This document shows positions 1 to 6,570 of a DNA stretch of 39,546 nucleotides, piece after piece (the first letter of the stretch is position 1; each line of letters opens with the position of its first letter). The DNA is taken from positions 1 to 39,546 of the IMG/VR virus record IMGVR_UViG_3300033153_008196; one strand, given 5' to 3'. The translations under genes and the position numbers were made by a program. This DNA comes from a virus. The notes below the pieces were generated by a model, which was not told the origin of the DNA, made no database searches, and was given only the letters and a program-made list of their open reading frames with translations.

Positions 1-142
1 TCGAACGAACCTTACCCCGAGGAAGGAATAAGAGACCGACGAACCCCAGTAACAATACAAGCAAGCATAATCCGCATGCGCGTAGAACCCAGCAACGTAG
101 TCGTTCTTTCGGTTTAAATCAAATGGTTGCTTAATAAAAAAA
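1..142 (-). repeat. Inverted copy of the variable C-terminal domain (fragment)
   Basis: Read on the minus strand, this segment matches 39225-39366 on the plus strand without gaps. The only differences are the terminal base and six bases inside the variable codons. It encodes a C-terminal domain ending in LGVRFVR but has no upstream N-terminal part: homology stops at a run of seven A (136-142), right where the next plus-strand gene begins. It is either a promoterless cassette, one arm of an inverted repeat pair, or an assembly or amplification chimera at the contig end. The variable part is about 1-87. Confidence 0.8.
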
Positions 143-639
143 TGGAAATCACAAAAATATCAGAACTACAAGATAAGCCAAAGAAATATAAAAAGAAACC
201 TATAATAATAATAGCTTCGGAGGTTTTTGAAAAAGAAATGAAAGAATTAGAGAACCTTAAAGAACAACTAAAAAAAGAAACTGATAAATCTGAATGGCTT
301 AAAATACCAGAATTAAAAATTGAAATTCAAATTGAAATTCATCACAAAAACCAAACTTATACAAATTGCGAAAAAGATTTAAACACAGGCGAATCAATAC
401 CAACCTACGAGCAGATTCAATGGTTAAGAAATTCTAAATACAAAAACCAATTAAATTTAGATGATACTTACGAATTTGTTCAGAATCCAGATAATATTTC
501 TAAAGAAAACGGCTATGTTGCTAGGTTCTACGCGTATTCGGATTGTGCTTGCTTGAGTTGTGACTGGGGTTCGTCGGGCTCTGGTTCCGTCCTCGGGGTA
601 AGGTTCGTTCGGAAGTTGAAAGTTGAAAAATTAAGATGA
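142..639 (+). CDS. Variable-domain protein, probable DGR target (copy B)
   Basis: The protein has about 165 aa. The N-terminal half contains a lysine/glutamate-rich coiled coil followed by a DKSEWLKIP motif, also found as DKPEWIKIP in the right-end paralogue (38917-39387). The C-terminal 45 residues form a compact domain (FYAYSD...WGSS...LGVRFVRK) of the C-type-lectin-like kind diversified by DGRs. Nine codons there vary between the three copies in this window, almost all in positions 1 and 2. I prefer the ATG at 142 to the in-frame TTG at 127, because 127-141 belongs to the inverted copy. The stop overlaps the next start (ATGA). The ligand is unknown. No signal peptide is visible, so it is probably cytoplasmic or virion-associated. 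Confidence 0.75.
   Translation: MEITKISELQDKPKKYKKKPIIIIASEVFEKEMKELENLKEQLKKETDKSEWLKIPELKIEIQIEIHHKNQTYTNCEKDLNTGESIPTYEQIQWLRNSKYKNQLNLDDTYEFVQNPDNISKENGYVARFYAYSDCACLSCDWGSSGSGSVLGVRFVRKLKVEKLR
526..612 (+). repeat. Variable region (VR) copy B
   Basis: This stretch aligns base for base with 39280-39366 and with the complement of 1-87. Conserved stretches (TTCTACGCG at the left, CTCGGGGTAAGGTTCGTTCG at the right) flank codons that differ: TGT/TAT/TAT, AGT/TAT/TAT, GAC/TGC/TAC, GGC/GTC/GTC and GGT/GAT/TAT in copies B/C/A. Third positions are identical. This is what adenine-specific mutagenesis of an AAY-rich template produces. The invariant GC-rich right end is a candidate initiation-of-homing site. 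Confidence 0.75.
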
Positions 640-983
640 AACTAAAGAAATTAATTCATAAACCTCTTGAACCGACAGATAAATTAGTAGTTTGCACTTT
701 AGAAAGTGTAAAAAGAGCGGTTCAAAATATCCCATCTCAGCAGGAATTAGAATGGATTGCAAAACATCCAAAACTTTATGCTTTAAAACAAGAATTTATT
801 ATAGATTTATCATTTGACCATCCATATATCAAAAAGTTACATGGTCAAATTGATAAACTAAAAGAAGAAAATGCTGATTTAAAGTCAAATAGAGATATGT
901 ATTTGCAAATCTCTCAAAAACAAGATGCTGAGATGAAAAAAATAAAAAGGTTTATGAAAAAGTTTGGAGGTCAAGATGATTAA
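636..983 (+). CDS. Hypothetical protein with C-terminal coiled coil
   Basis: This 115-aa protein is not recognised. Its start overlaps the stop of the variable-domain gene by 4 nt, suggesting translational coupling. Residues 65-110 (KLHGQIDKLKEENADLKS and following) form a heptad-type coiled coil and the C-terminus is lysine-rich. Position directly after a DGR target suggests a partner or accessory role, but nothing in the sequence shows a catalytic function. Confidence 0.7.
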   Translation: MKLKKLIHKPLEPTDKLVVCTLESVKRAVQNIPSQQELEWIAKHPKLYALKQEFIIDLSFDHPYIKKLHGQIDKLKEENADLKSNRDMYLQISQKQDAEMKKIKRFMKKFGGQDD

Positions 984-1230
984 TTTTTCAAACTACGCAC
1001 CTCAAAGCGTATCGGACAAAGGGAAATCTCACGAGGACGCTATAGCGTCAACTCGTGCCTCACTTCGTTCGGTCGGCGAACAACAAATAAGCGGAAAATC
1101 AATTCGCTTCGCTCAATCGCTTCGTGCGATAAATGATTTTCCCAAATCGCCTACGGCGACTTCGCTTATTCTTTCCATTATGCCTAATTTCAAAATCGCC
1201 CTCCACAGCGGGGGGAAACTATTACGATGA
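976..1230 (+). CDS. ORF over palindromic repeat island, probably not a functional protein
   Basis: A short open frame (about 84 aa from ATG 976) has arginine/serine-rich, low-complexity composition (for example STRASLRSVGEQQ). It lies almost entirely on nested inverted repeats (1031-1170), and its GC content is clearly higher than that of its neighbours. A ribosome site (GGAGGTCAAG) precedes ATG 976 and its stop overlaps the helicase start, so it may be translated as a spacer that keeps the operon coupled. I regard it as a repeat inserted between two genes rather than an ancestral viral gene. Confidence 0.35.
   Translation: MINFSNYAPQSVSDKGKSHEDAIASTRASLRSVGEQQISGKSIRFAQSLRAINDFPKSPTATSLILSIMPNFKIALHSGGKLLR
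1031..1170. repeat. Nested palindrome island
   Basis: Perfect or near-perfect inverted repeats follow each other: a 14-bp palindrome 1036-1049 extended by ACGAG (1031-1035) and CTCGT (1052-1056); GTTCG 1067-1071 with CGAAC 1077-1081; an outer pair AATAAGC 1086-1092 with GCTTATT 1164-1170; an inner pair GGAAAATCA 1093-1101 with TGATTTTCC 1134-1142; and small hairpins 1116-1130 and 1147-1159. Composition differs from flanking AT-rich genes, which suggests a mobile or host-derived repeat. Confidence 0.85.
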
Positions 1231-2480
1231 TAGAAAAATTCAATAAAATAAAACAAATGAGTGAAAGTTTAGATTTAGAACTTGATAGTCTAAAGAGAGA
1301 AGCAGAATTAAAACAAAAAGAATATCAAGAGAAAATATCAAACATTTCTAAAATAACTCAAATAACTGAAGGATTAAATGAAGAAGAATTTAAGAATTTT
1401 GTTAGAGAACCTTATGCTGTTGTTCCAACTGGAAAACAAGAAGAATGGTATGTAATTGTTCCAAAATTTATAAAGATGAATCTTGGTTGGTTAGACCACA
1501 TAACAGAAACTTATAATGTTTTTAGGATAAATAAGTTTATGAAATGGTTAGGAAACATACCATTAGATATTGAAAAGAAATTTAAGTTTGATGTTAAACT
1601 TCCTTTAAAAGTTTTTGATGGAAAAGTTTTATCTGGGAAAGAATATCAAGAAGAAACTTGGAATAAATATAATAAGTTTTTAACAGGAAGAGAAGGAAAA
1701 GATAAACTTAAAATTAAAAGAGGATACGAGTTTAGATTATTAGCCCAAATGATTTCTGATGGAATTTTACCTTTTATGCCAAAACCAATAGAAGATGAAG
1801 ATTTAAGAGATGTTAATTTAAATTTTGAATTAAGAGATTATCAAAGAGAAGGATGGAATAAATTTAAAGAAGTCGGAGCAGTAGGAATTTATTGGGCTTA
1901 TTCTGCTGGTAAAACTTTTTTTGGTTTATATGCTGGAGCAAAATTGAAAGGAAATAAATTTGTTGTCTGCCCAACTACAACATTAGTAGAACAATGGAAT
2001 GATAGAATAAATACCTATTTACCAAATAATAAACACGAGTTTGAAGTTCTTACTTATCACTCTTTTCATAAATTAAAAAATAAAGAATATGTTTTAGGAA
2101 TATTTGACGAGTGCCAACACCTTCCAGCAAATACCTTTTCAAAGTTTGCAACATTAAATATGAAGTATAGAATTGGATTATGCTTAGATAAAAATACATT
2201 AGTTGAAACAAAAAAAGGGAAAAAGATGGTTAAATCATTAAAAATAGGAGAAAAAGTTAAGTCATTCAATTTTCAGAAACAAAAAGAAGAATACAAACCA
2301 ATTGTTAATATATGGAATACGAAAAAGGACACATTAGAAATCTCTTTTTCAACACCAGAAGGAATAAGAAAAATAAAGTGTAGTCCAGAACATAAGATTT
2401 TTGTTAATGGAAAATTCACAAAAGCGAAAGATTTAAGTAGCGGTGAAACCATAATATTTAGGAGTAAAAATGCCAATTAA
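1227..2480 (+). CDS. SF2 helicase N-terminal part fused to N-terminal intein domain
   Basis: Residues 1-318 are the N-extein. After a coiled-coil start they carry SF2 DNA helicase motifs: a Q-like LRDYQREGW segment, motif I AYSAGKT, motif Ia CPTTTLVEQW, and motif II DECQ. The frame then enters an intein at Cys (codon 2181-2183, CLDKNTLVETKKG) and includes the block B region (CSPEHKIF). It stops at 2478-2480, immediately after the N-splicing domain. The helicase resembles the XPB/UvsW-like group used by viruses for branch migration or unwinding. The rest of the helicase is on the overlapping frame from 2470. If the halves splice, the mature helicase is about 500 aa. Confidence 0.85.
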   Translation: MIEKFNKIKQMSESLDLELDSLKREAELKQKEYQEKISNISKITQITEGLNEEEFKNFVREPYAVVPTGKQEEWYVIVPKFIKMNLGWLDHITETYNVFRINKFMKWLGNIPLDIEKKFKFDVKLPLKVFDGKVLSGKEYQEETWNKYNKFLTGREGKDKLKIKRGYEFRLLAQMISDGILPFMPKPIEDEDLRDVNLNFELRDYQREGWNKFKEVGAVGIYWAYSAGKTFFGLYAGAKLKGNKFVVCPTTTLVEQWNDRINTYLPNNKHEFEVLTYHSFHKLKNKEYVLGIFDECQHLPANTFSKFATLNMKYRIGLCLDKNTLVETKKGKKMVKSLKIGEKVKSFNFQKQKEEYKPIVNIWNTKKDTLEISFSTPEGIRKIKCSPEHKIFVNGKFTKAKDLSSGETIIFRSKNAN

Positions 2481-3183
2481 AGTAAAATGCCCAATTTGTA
2501 AAAAAGAATTGAAAGTAAAACCAAGCAAGGTTAGAAGACAGAAAAATGTTTTTTGTTCTATAAAATGTAAGAATGAATTTCAAAAAGGAAAACCAACATG
2601 GAATAAAGGAATGAAAGGAGAATATACTCTATCAGAAAAACATAAAAAACATATCGCAGAAGGAATAAAAGGAAATGAAAAGATAAAAACCACACAATTT
2701 AAAAGAGGGCATAAATGGAAAGAAACAGAAAAAGAAAAAAGAATTAATACAATAAAAAGGGAAAAATCTCTCTCTGGTAAAAGGAATGGTATGTATGGGA
2801 GAAATGGAAAATTAAATCCAAATTGGAAAGGAGGAACAAGTTACTGGAGAAAAAAATACTATAATTCAATTCCCTATAAAGAATGGCAAAAAGCAGTTTT
2901 TAAAAGAGATGATTATAAGTGCCAAATATGTGGGGATACTAAAAAAGAGAAAAAGATTATTCATGCCCATCATATAAAATCCTTTGCTAAATATCCAGAA
3001 TTAAGATTAGAATTAGATAATGGAATAACTTTGTGTAATATTTGTCATGCGAAAGTTCATTCAAAAAGATTTCAATTAGGAAAAGTTTTAAGTGTTGAGA
3101 AAAAAGAAAACAAATCAGATATGGTTGATATTGAAGTAAAAGATAATAATAATTTTTATGCAAATGGAATTCTTGTTCATAAT
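2181..3183 (+). other. Split intein with embedded HNH domain, inserted in helicase motif III
   Basis: The intein starts at Cys1 (2181) and ends at His-Asn (Asn codon 3181-3183), with Ser as the +1 residue. Joining the exteins gives RIGL plus SATPYREDG, an intact helicase motif III, which fixes both junctions. The C-terminal blocks are seen as NNNFYANGILVHN. Between the two splicing domains the frame is broken: the first frame stops at 2480 and the second begins at ATG 2470 behind TTTAGGAG. Splicing would therefore have to occur in trans, or through a +1 shift inside 2455-2480. Confidence 0.85.
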
Positions 3184-3732
3184 TCAGCTACACCATATCG
3201 TGAAGATGGAAGAACAGATTTTATTTTTGCATTAACAGGATTTCCAATTGGATTAAGTTGGGATAATTTAATTGAATTGGGTGTTTTAGAAATCCCAGAT
3301 GTAAGAGTTTATATTGTTTCAGATTGGAGAGCAAAAGAAAGAAAATTAAAAGAAATTCTTGCACAAGGAGATAAAAAAACCATAATTTTCTGCGATGGAA
3401 TTTCTTTAGGGAATAAACTTTCAAAAGAATTAGGAGTTCCATTTGTTCATGGTGGAACAAGTAAAAGATTAGAAATAATTAATAGTGCTGAAGTTTCAAT
3501 AGTTTCAAGAGTAGGAGACGAGGGATTAAGTATCCCAGAACTTCAAAGAATTATAGAGATAGATTTTTTATTTGGAAGTAGAAGACAAGAAGGTCAAAGA
3601 CTTGGAAGATTGTTTCATGGAGAAGATAAAGGAGAACATATTATATTGATGACTGAAAAAGAATTTGAAGATTATGGGAAAAGATTACACGCAATAACAG
3701 AGAAAGGAATTAAATTGGAGATAATAAGATGA
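2470..3732 (+). CDS. HNH endonuclease + C-terminal intein + helicase C-terminal part
   Basis: This 420-aa frame opens with a zinc-knuckle region (CPICKKEL...CSIKC), then NUMOD-like basic repeats (WNKGMKG) and an HNH nuclease (CQICGDT...HAHHIKS...CNICHAKVH, about residues 155-200). The intein C-terminal blocks end in His-Asn at residue 238. The remaining 182 residues are the helicase C-extein: SATPYREDG (motif III) and RRQEGQRLGRLFHG (motif VI). Start ATG 2470 has a good ribosome site, and the same string AATATTTAGGAGTAAAA precedes the gene at 33557, which supports a genuine start. It overlaps the upstream frame by 11 nt. Confidence 0.85.
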   Translation: MPIKVKCPICKKELKVKPSKVRRQKNVFCSIKCKNEFQKGKPTWNKGMKGEYTLSEKHKKHIAEGIKGNEKIKTTQFKRGHKWKETEKEKRINTIKREKSLSGKRNGMYGRNGKLNPNWKGGTSYWRKKYYNSIPYKEWQKAVFKRDDYKCQICGDTKKEKKIIHAHHIKSFAKYPELRLELDNGITLCNICHAKVHSKRFQLGKVLSVEKKENKSDMVDIEVKDNNNFYANGILVHNSATPYREDGRTDFIFALTGFPIGLSWDNLIELGVLEIPDVRVYIVSDWRAKERKLKEILAQGDKKTIIFCDGISLGNKLSKELGVPFVHGGTSKRLEIINSAEVSIVSRVGDEGLSIPELQRIIEIDFLFGSRRQEGQRLGRLFHGEDKGEHIILMTEKEFEDYGKRLHAITEKGIKLEIIR

Positions 3733-3896
3733 AAGAAATTATCCAAGAAATAGAAAAGTTTGGAGAGTTTTATAGAGAAACCGACGATAAAATAATTAGA
3801 GGATGTTACAATAATCATATTGAGCTAATCATAACAGAGGCTCCAAAATCAGAACAATATAATTTATGTAATTACTGGGCGAGGTTGATACGATGA
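3729..3896 (+). CDS. Small hypothetical protein (55 aa)
   Basis: The start overlaps the helicase stop (ATGA) and the stop overlaps the methyltransferase start (ATGA), so it sits as a perfectly coupled operon member. It is acidic at the N-terminus (MKEIIQEIEKFGEF) and contains a CNYWARL ending. No domain is recognised. Confidence 0.65.
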   Translation: MKEIIQEIEKFGEFYRETDDKIIRGCYNNHIELIITEAPKSEQYNLCNYWARLIR

Positions 3897-4495
3897 AAAG
3901 AAAATTAAAAAATCTCAATTTCTCTATTGGTTATGATGGTGATTATTTCCCGGAAGTTTTCACAGCTCATCCAATGCCATCATTGGAAGAAAGAAATGAT
4001 AAATTATTTATTACAGAAGGAGCAGAAAAGTTATTTTATGACAATCGATTAAAAGTTATAGATTTGTTTTCCGGGTGCGGGGGAATGTCATTAGGATTAG
4101 TAAATGCAGGATTAAGAATAGTCGCATCAGTAGAAAACGATGATTCGGCGCATTGCACTTATGCTTATAATATTCCAACCTTTCAGATGGCTCCGATACA
4201 TTGTTATTCTAAAGATATAAGAGAAATATCAGGCAGAGAAATTTTATTTAATCTCGGGTTAGAGGTTGGCGAAGTTGATGTTGTAGTTGGCGGTCCGCCT
4301 TGTCCATCTTTTAGTTATGCCGGTAAAAGAAAAATAGGCGACGAGAGAGATTTGCTTTTATTTGAATTTAAGAGATTAATTGAAGAAATTCAGCCAAAAA
4401 CTTGGGTTATGGAAAACGTGCCAGGCATTAAAACAAAAAAATTCCCAGACGGAACTTTAGTTTTGGATAAATTTTTAGAAGGCATGGAAAGATGA
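3893..4495 (+). CDS. C5 cytosine DNA methyltransferase, C-terminally truncated
   Basis: The 200-aa protein shows the AdoMet motif I (VIDLFSGCGGMSLGL, about residues 55-69), motif IV with the catalytic Cys (GGPPCPSFSYAG, about 133-144) and motif VI (ENVPG, about 173-177). Family members normally exceed 300 aa and continue into motif VIII, a target-recognition domain and motifs IX-X, which are all absent. It may be an inactive remnant, or its missing half may be supplied by another protein. A working enzyme would protect viral DNA from restriction. It is preceded and followed by 4-nt overlaps. Confidence 0.85.
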   Translation: MKRKLKNLNFSIGYDGDYFPEVFTAHPMPSLEERNDKLFITEGAEKLFYDNRLKVIDLFSGCGGMSLGLVNAGLRIVASVENDDSAHCTYAYNIPTFQMAPIHCYSKDIREISGREILFNLGLEVGEVDVVVGGPPCPSFSYAGKRKIGDERDLLLFEFKRLIEEIQPKTWVMENVPGIKTKKFPDGTLVLDKFLEGMER

Positions 4496-4602
4496 ATGAA
4501 CTATGCGATTGCGGGCGGAAATTGGCAACTATTCAAACTACTGACGATGGTGGAATGTGTTCTAAATGTTTTGAGGAGAAATATGGCAAAAGACCCGAAT
4601 AA
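4492..4602 (+). CDS. Zinc-ribbon microprotein (36 aa)
   Basis: A very small coding region with paired cysteines (CDCG near the N-terminus and CSKC near residue 23) that would bind one zinc ion. It overlaps the methyltransferase stop and its last codons (FEEKYGK) contain the ribosome site and ATG of the next gene. Similar zinc microproteins recur at 16806, 33999 and 35826. A nucleic-acid or protein adaptor role is likely but not shown. Confidence 0.65.
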   Translation: MNELCDCGRKLATIQTTDDGGMCSKCFEEKYGKRPE

Positions 4603-5100
4603 AGTAAAACAGGGAAAGAGAAATAAGGCTCAGGGTGCAGCGTTTGAGTTACGCGTGCGGAAAGATTTAGAGGAGAAAGGTTGGATAGTTAGCAAGTGGC
4701 AGAATAATGTTGAGTTGCCTGAAATAATTAAATCTAAGAAAAATCCTGAATTATTAATGGATTGTCTTGATAAGATTAAATCTTTTGGTAAATTAATCCC
4801 AGCAAAAACAAAATGGGCTGGTCCAGGGAGACCTATGGTTCTTGGGAGTGGTTTTCCAGACTTTGTGGCGTTTACGAAAAATACTAAAATTATTAAATGT
4901 AGTCTTGTAAAAGATGAATTTAGACAAGTAGTCATTGGCGTAGAATCTAAAATAAACGGATACTTGACCAAAGAAGAGCGCGCAAAATGCAAGTGGCTTT
5001 TAGATAATTCCGTTTTCTCGAGGATACTCATAGCGCGCAAGACGAAAGTTAAGAATAAGATTAAAATAATCTACGAGGATTTTGAGGAGAAATATGGCAA
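4569..5100 (+). repeat. 21-bp direct repeat around two gene starts (4569-4589 and 5080-5100)
   Basis: The same 21 bases, containing GAGGAGAAATATGGC, occur at both positions. In each case they encode the end of one protein (FEEKYG) and, in another frame, the ribosome site and ATG of the next gene. A looser version (GGAGAAGTATGG, end of a protein in KEKYG) lies at 18891-18902. Confidence 0.85.
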
Positions 5101-5110
5101 TAAAAAGTGA
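4583..5110 (+). CDS. PD-(D/E)XK nuclease, archaeal Holliday-junction-resolvase-like
   Basis: The 175-aa protein begins MAKDPNKVKQGKR and shows the order GAAFELRVRKDLEEKGW (helix with catalytic Glu), then GFPDFVAF (Asp) and VIGVESKING (ExK), the catalytic triad of PD-(D/E)XK enzymes such as archaeal Hjc. An insertion between helix 1 and the PD motif makes it longer than typical Hjc (about 130 aa). Start 4583 was chosen for its GAGGAG site. It likely resolves recombination or replication intermediates before packaging, working with the helicase and the annealase at 36039. Confidence 0.75.
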   Translation: MAKDPNKVKQGKRNKAQGAAFELRVRKDLEEKGWIVSKWQNNVELPEIIKSKKNPELLMDCLDKIKSFGKLIPAKTKWAGPGRPMVLGSGFPDFVAFTKNTKIIKCSLVKDEFRQVVIGVESKINGYLTKEERAKCKWLLDNSVFSRILIARKTKVKNKIKIIYEDFEEKYGNKK

Positions 5111-5288
5111 TGATAAAATAATTTGGACTAACAAACATCAAAGAGGTTTATATTTTAAATTTAGATGTTGGCTGTCTTTTCAATGGTGGTTTCATATAAT
5201 TTTAATTCCTTATCATATTGTTTTGGGATATTATTATGGTTATTCAACTAAAGAAATATATAAATTTTGTATTAAAAGGTTTTTATAA
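5094..5288 (+). CDS. Small membrane protein (64 aa)
   Basis: After a charged N-terminus comes an aromatic-rich hydrophobic stretch (WLSFQWWFHIILIPYHIVLG), one or two membrane passes, then a basic C-terminus. The start lies in the 21-bp repeated coupling sequence. No family is recognised. Confidence 0.65.
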   Translation: MAIKSDDKIIWTNKHQRGLYFKFRCWLSFQWWFHIILIPYHIVLGYYYGYSTKEIYKFCIKRFL

Positions 5289-5524
5289 TGAAAAAGAAAA
5301 TTAAAAGAAGACATGTAAGTAAGCATCATATAATCCCACGTTCAAGAGGCGGTGATTCTAATTTAGAAAATATTGCCAAAACGACTAAAAAACCACATCA
5401 ATATTATCACGCACTTTTTTCAAACAGACGACCAGAAGAAATAGTTGAATATTTGGTTAATGATTTTTGGAATGGGAATTGGGGTTATGTTGAAAAAGCT
5501 TATCGGAGAAACAATGAAAATTAA
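5288..5524 (+). CDS. Small HNH-like protein
   Basis: The 78-aa protein contains HHIIPRSRGG followed by NLENIAKT and HQYYHALFSN, the order of an HNH beta-beta-alpha-metal motif in a minimal, zinc-knuckle-free form. Such short proteins are common in tailed viruses and may act as nicking nucleases or have lost activity. It begins in a TAATG overlap with the preceding membrane gene. Confidence 0.7.
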   Translation: MKKKIKRRHVSKHHIIPRSRGGDSNLENIAKTTKKPHQYYHALFSNRRPEEIVEYLVNDFWNGNWGYVEKAYRRNNEN

Positions 5525-5711
5525 TTTAAAAGATATGGTAAACACTCATTCCAGAAGGATGAGTCCAGATGAAGTATCCAGAGAAATTAAATATTATATG
5601 AAATGCAGACAACCAAAAAAAATAGTGATGACTCTCGAAAGAAATGAAAAAATTGGAGGATTTTATTCAGAAATATATATAACTAAAGATTCTGAAAAAC
5701 CATACATTTAA
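5514..5711 (+). CDS. Hypothetical protein (65 aa)
   Basis: ATG 5514 overlaps the end of the HNH-like gene by 11 nt and follows an AGCTTATCGGAGAAAC ribosome-site region. The product is basic in the middle (YYMKCRQPKKIV) and not recognised. A TATA box for the next gene lies within its last codons. Confidence 0.55.
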   Translation: MKINLKDMVNTHSRRMSPDEVSREIKYYMKCRQPKKIVMTLERNEKIGGFYSEIYITKDSEKPYI

Positions 5712-5714
5712 ATA
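5707..5714 (+). promoter_or_regulatory. Archaeal TATA box (TTTAAATA)
   Basis: TTTAAATA lies 22-29 nt before ATG 5736, the spacing expected when transcription starts at or next to the start codon. It would open a leaderless unit for the regulator cluster 5736-7006. Confidence 0.65.
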
Positions 5715-5735
5715 CATAATTATATTGGTATATTT

Positions 5736-5918
5736 ATGAAGAGGAAAGATATTCATGTCGCGACTTTTAATAAAATAAAAGAATTTCTTGAAAAACAACC
5801 AGCTCCAATATTCAAAGTCGAGATAGTCAAAAAATTAAAAGTCGATTGGGATTCTCTTGCGTTTGCTTTGAAGATGATAAAACATAAAGTATCAGACGAT
5901 GGGAGAGTTTCTATATGA
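5736..5918 (+). CDS. Small winged-helix-like DNA-binding protein
   Basis: This 60-aa protein has the pattern of a helix-turn-helix core: FNKIKEFLEKQPAPIFKVEIV, then VDWDSLAFALKMIKHK, then a short basic wing ending DGRVSI. It is first in a probable leaderless unit and overlaps the next gene by 4 nt. It may regulate the unit itself. Confidence 0.6.
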   Translation: MKRKDIHVATFNKIKEFLEKQPAPIFKVEIVKKLKVDWDSLAFALKMIKHKVSDDGRVSI

Positions 5919-6262
5919 AGTGGGAATGTGCAAAAATTCATTTAAGGGAAGGTAGAAAAATCAGACGACCAAACTGGCAAGAAGAATCATACTGGGTTTT
6001 AAGCAAAGATGGAAACGAAAGAATAATCTGTCAGAACGGAGACAATGCTCGAATTCATCTGCAACAGATTGAGACAAATGATTGGGAAATATTTGAAGAG
6101 AAAAGTCCAGTTGAAGAATGCATAAAAAATTTAGGATGGGAGATTGCATCGAAAACAGAAAAAGCTCTAAAATATTTGGACAAACTTGGAATTGATAAAA
6201 ATAAATGCTTTTTGGATGGAAACAATAATTTAATAATTCCAATACGGGAGTTAGCATGTTAG
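5915..6262 (+). CDS. DUF2829/Tad2-like SH3-fold protein
   Basis: Residues 1-62 follow the pattern of the DUF2829 family: a helix with EGRKIRRPNW, a strand ending SYWVLS, and a closing NDWEIFE. In phages the family includes Tad2, which binds the signal nucleotide of the Thoeris defence system. The C-terminal half (about 63-115) is an added domain without recognised function. Binding-pocket residues cannot be judged from sequence alone, so an anti-defence role is only a hypothesis. It overlaps the following regulator by 7 nt. Confidence 0.55.
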   Translation: MKWECAKIHLREGRKIRRPNWQEESYWVLSKDGNERIICQNGDNARIHLQQIETNDWEIFEEKSPVEECIKNLGWEIASKTEKALKYLDKLGIDKNKCFLDGNNNLIIPIRELAC

Positions 6263-6570
6263 AAATAATCAATCAAAGGTATATGTTTTTTCTTTTTGAA
6301 ATTTCAAAGAGACCAAGAAATATTTCAGAGTTAGCAAAAAAAGGAGATTTTACTCTGAGTGTTGCATCAACTTTAATATCCAGATGGGCAAGAGAAGGCG
6401 TAATCCTCAAACAAAAACCAGAAACAGGGAGAGGTTCGGAAATCATTATCACATTAACAGACTATGGAAAAGCACAAATAAAATTATTGAGAGCATTGAA
6501 TAATAATCACAAAAAAAATCAAAAAGGAGAATTTACTATTATTGAGAAGGAGGTGCAAAATGACATCTGA
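6256..6570 (+). CDS. Winged-helix transcriptional regulator (MarR/PadR-like)
   Basis: The 104-aa protein shows a winged-helix layout: FLFEISKRPRNISELAKK, a recognition helix TLSVASTLISRWAREGVI, and a basic wing (KPETGRGSEIIITLTDYG). It probably binds DNA as a dimer and controls early or late viral promoters. It ends over the strong ribosome site of the next gene. Confidence 0.75.
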   Translation: MLEIINQRYMFFLFEISKRPRNISELAKKGDFTLSVASTLISRWAREGVILKQKPETGRGSEIIITLTDYGKAQIKLLRALNNNHKKNQKGEFTIIEKEVQNDI

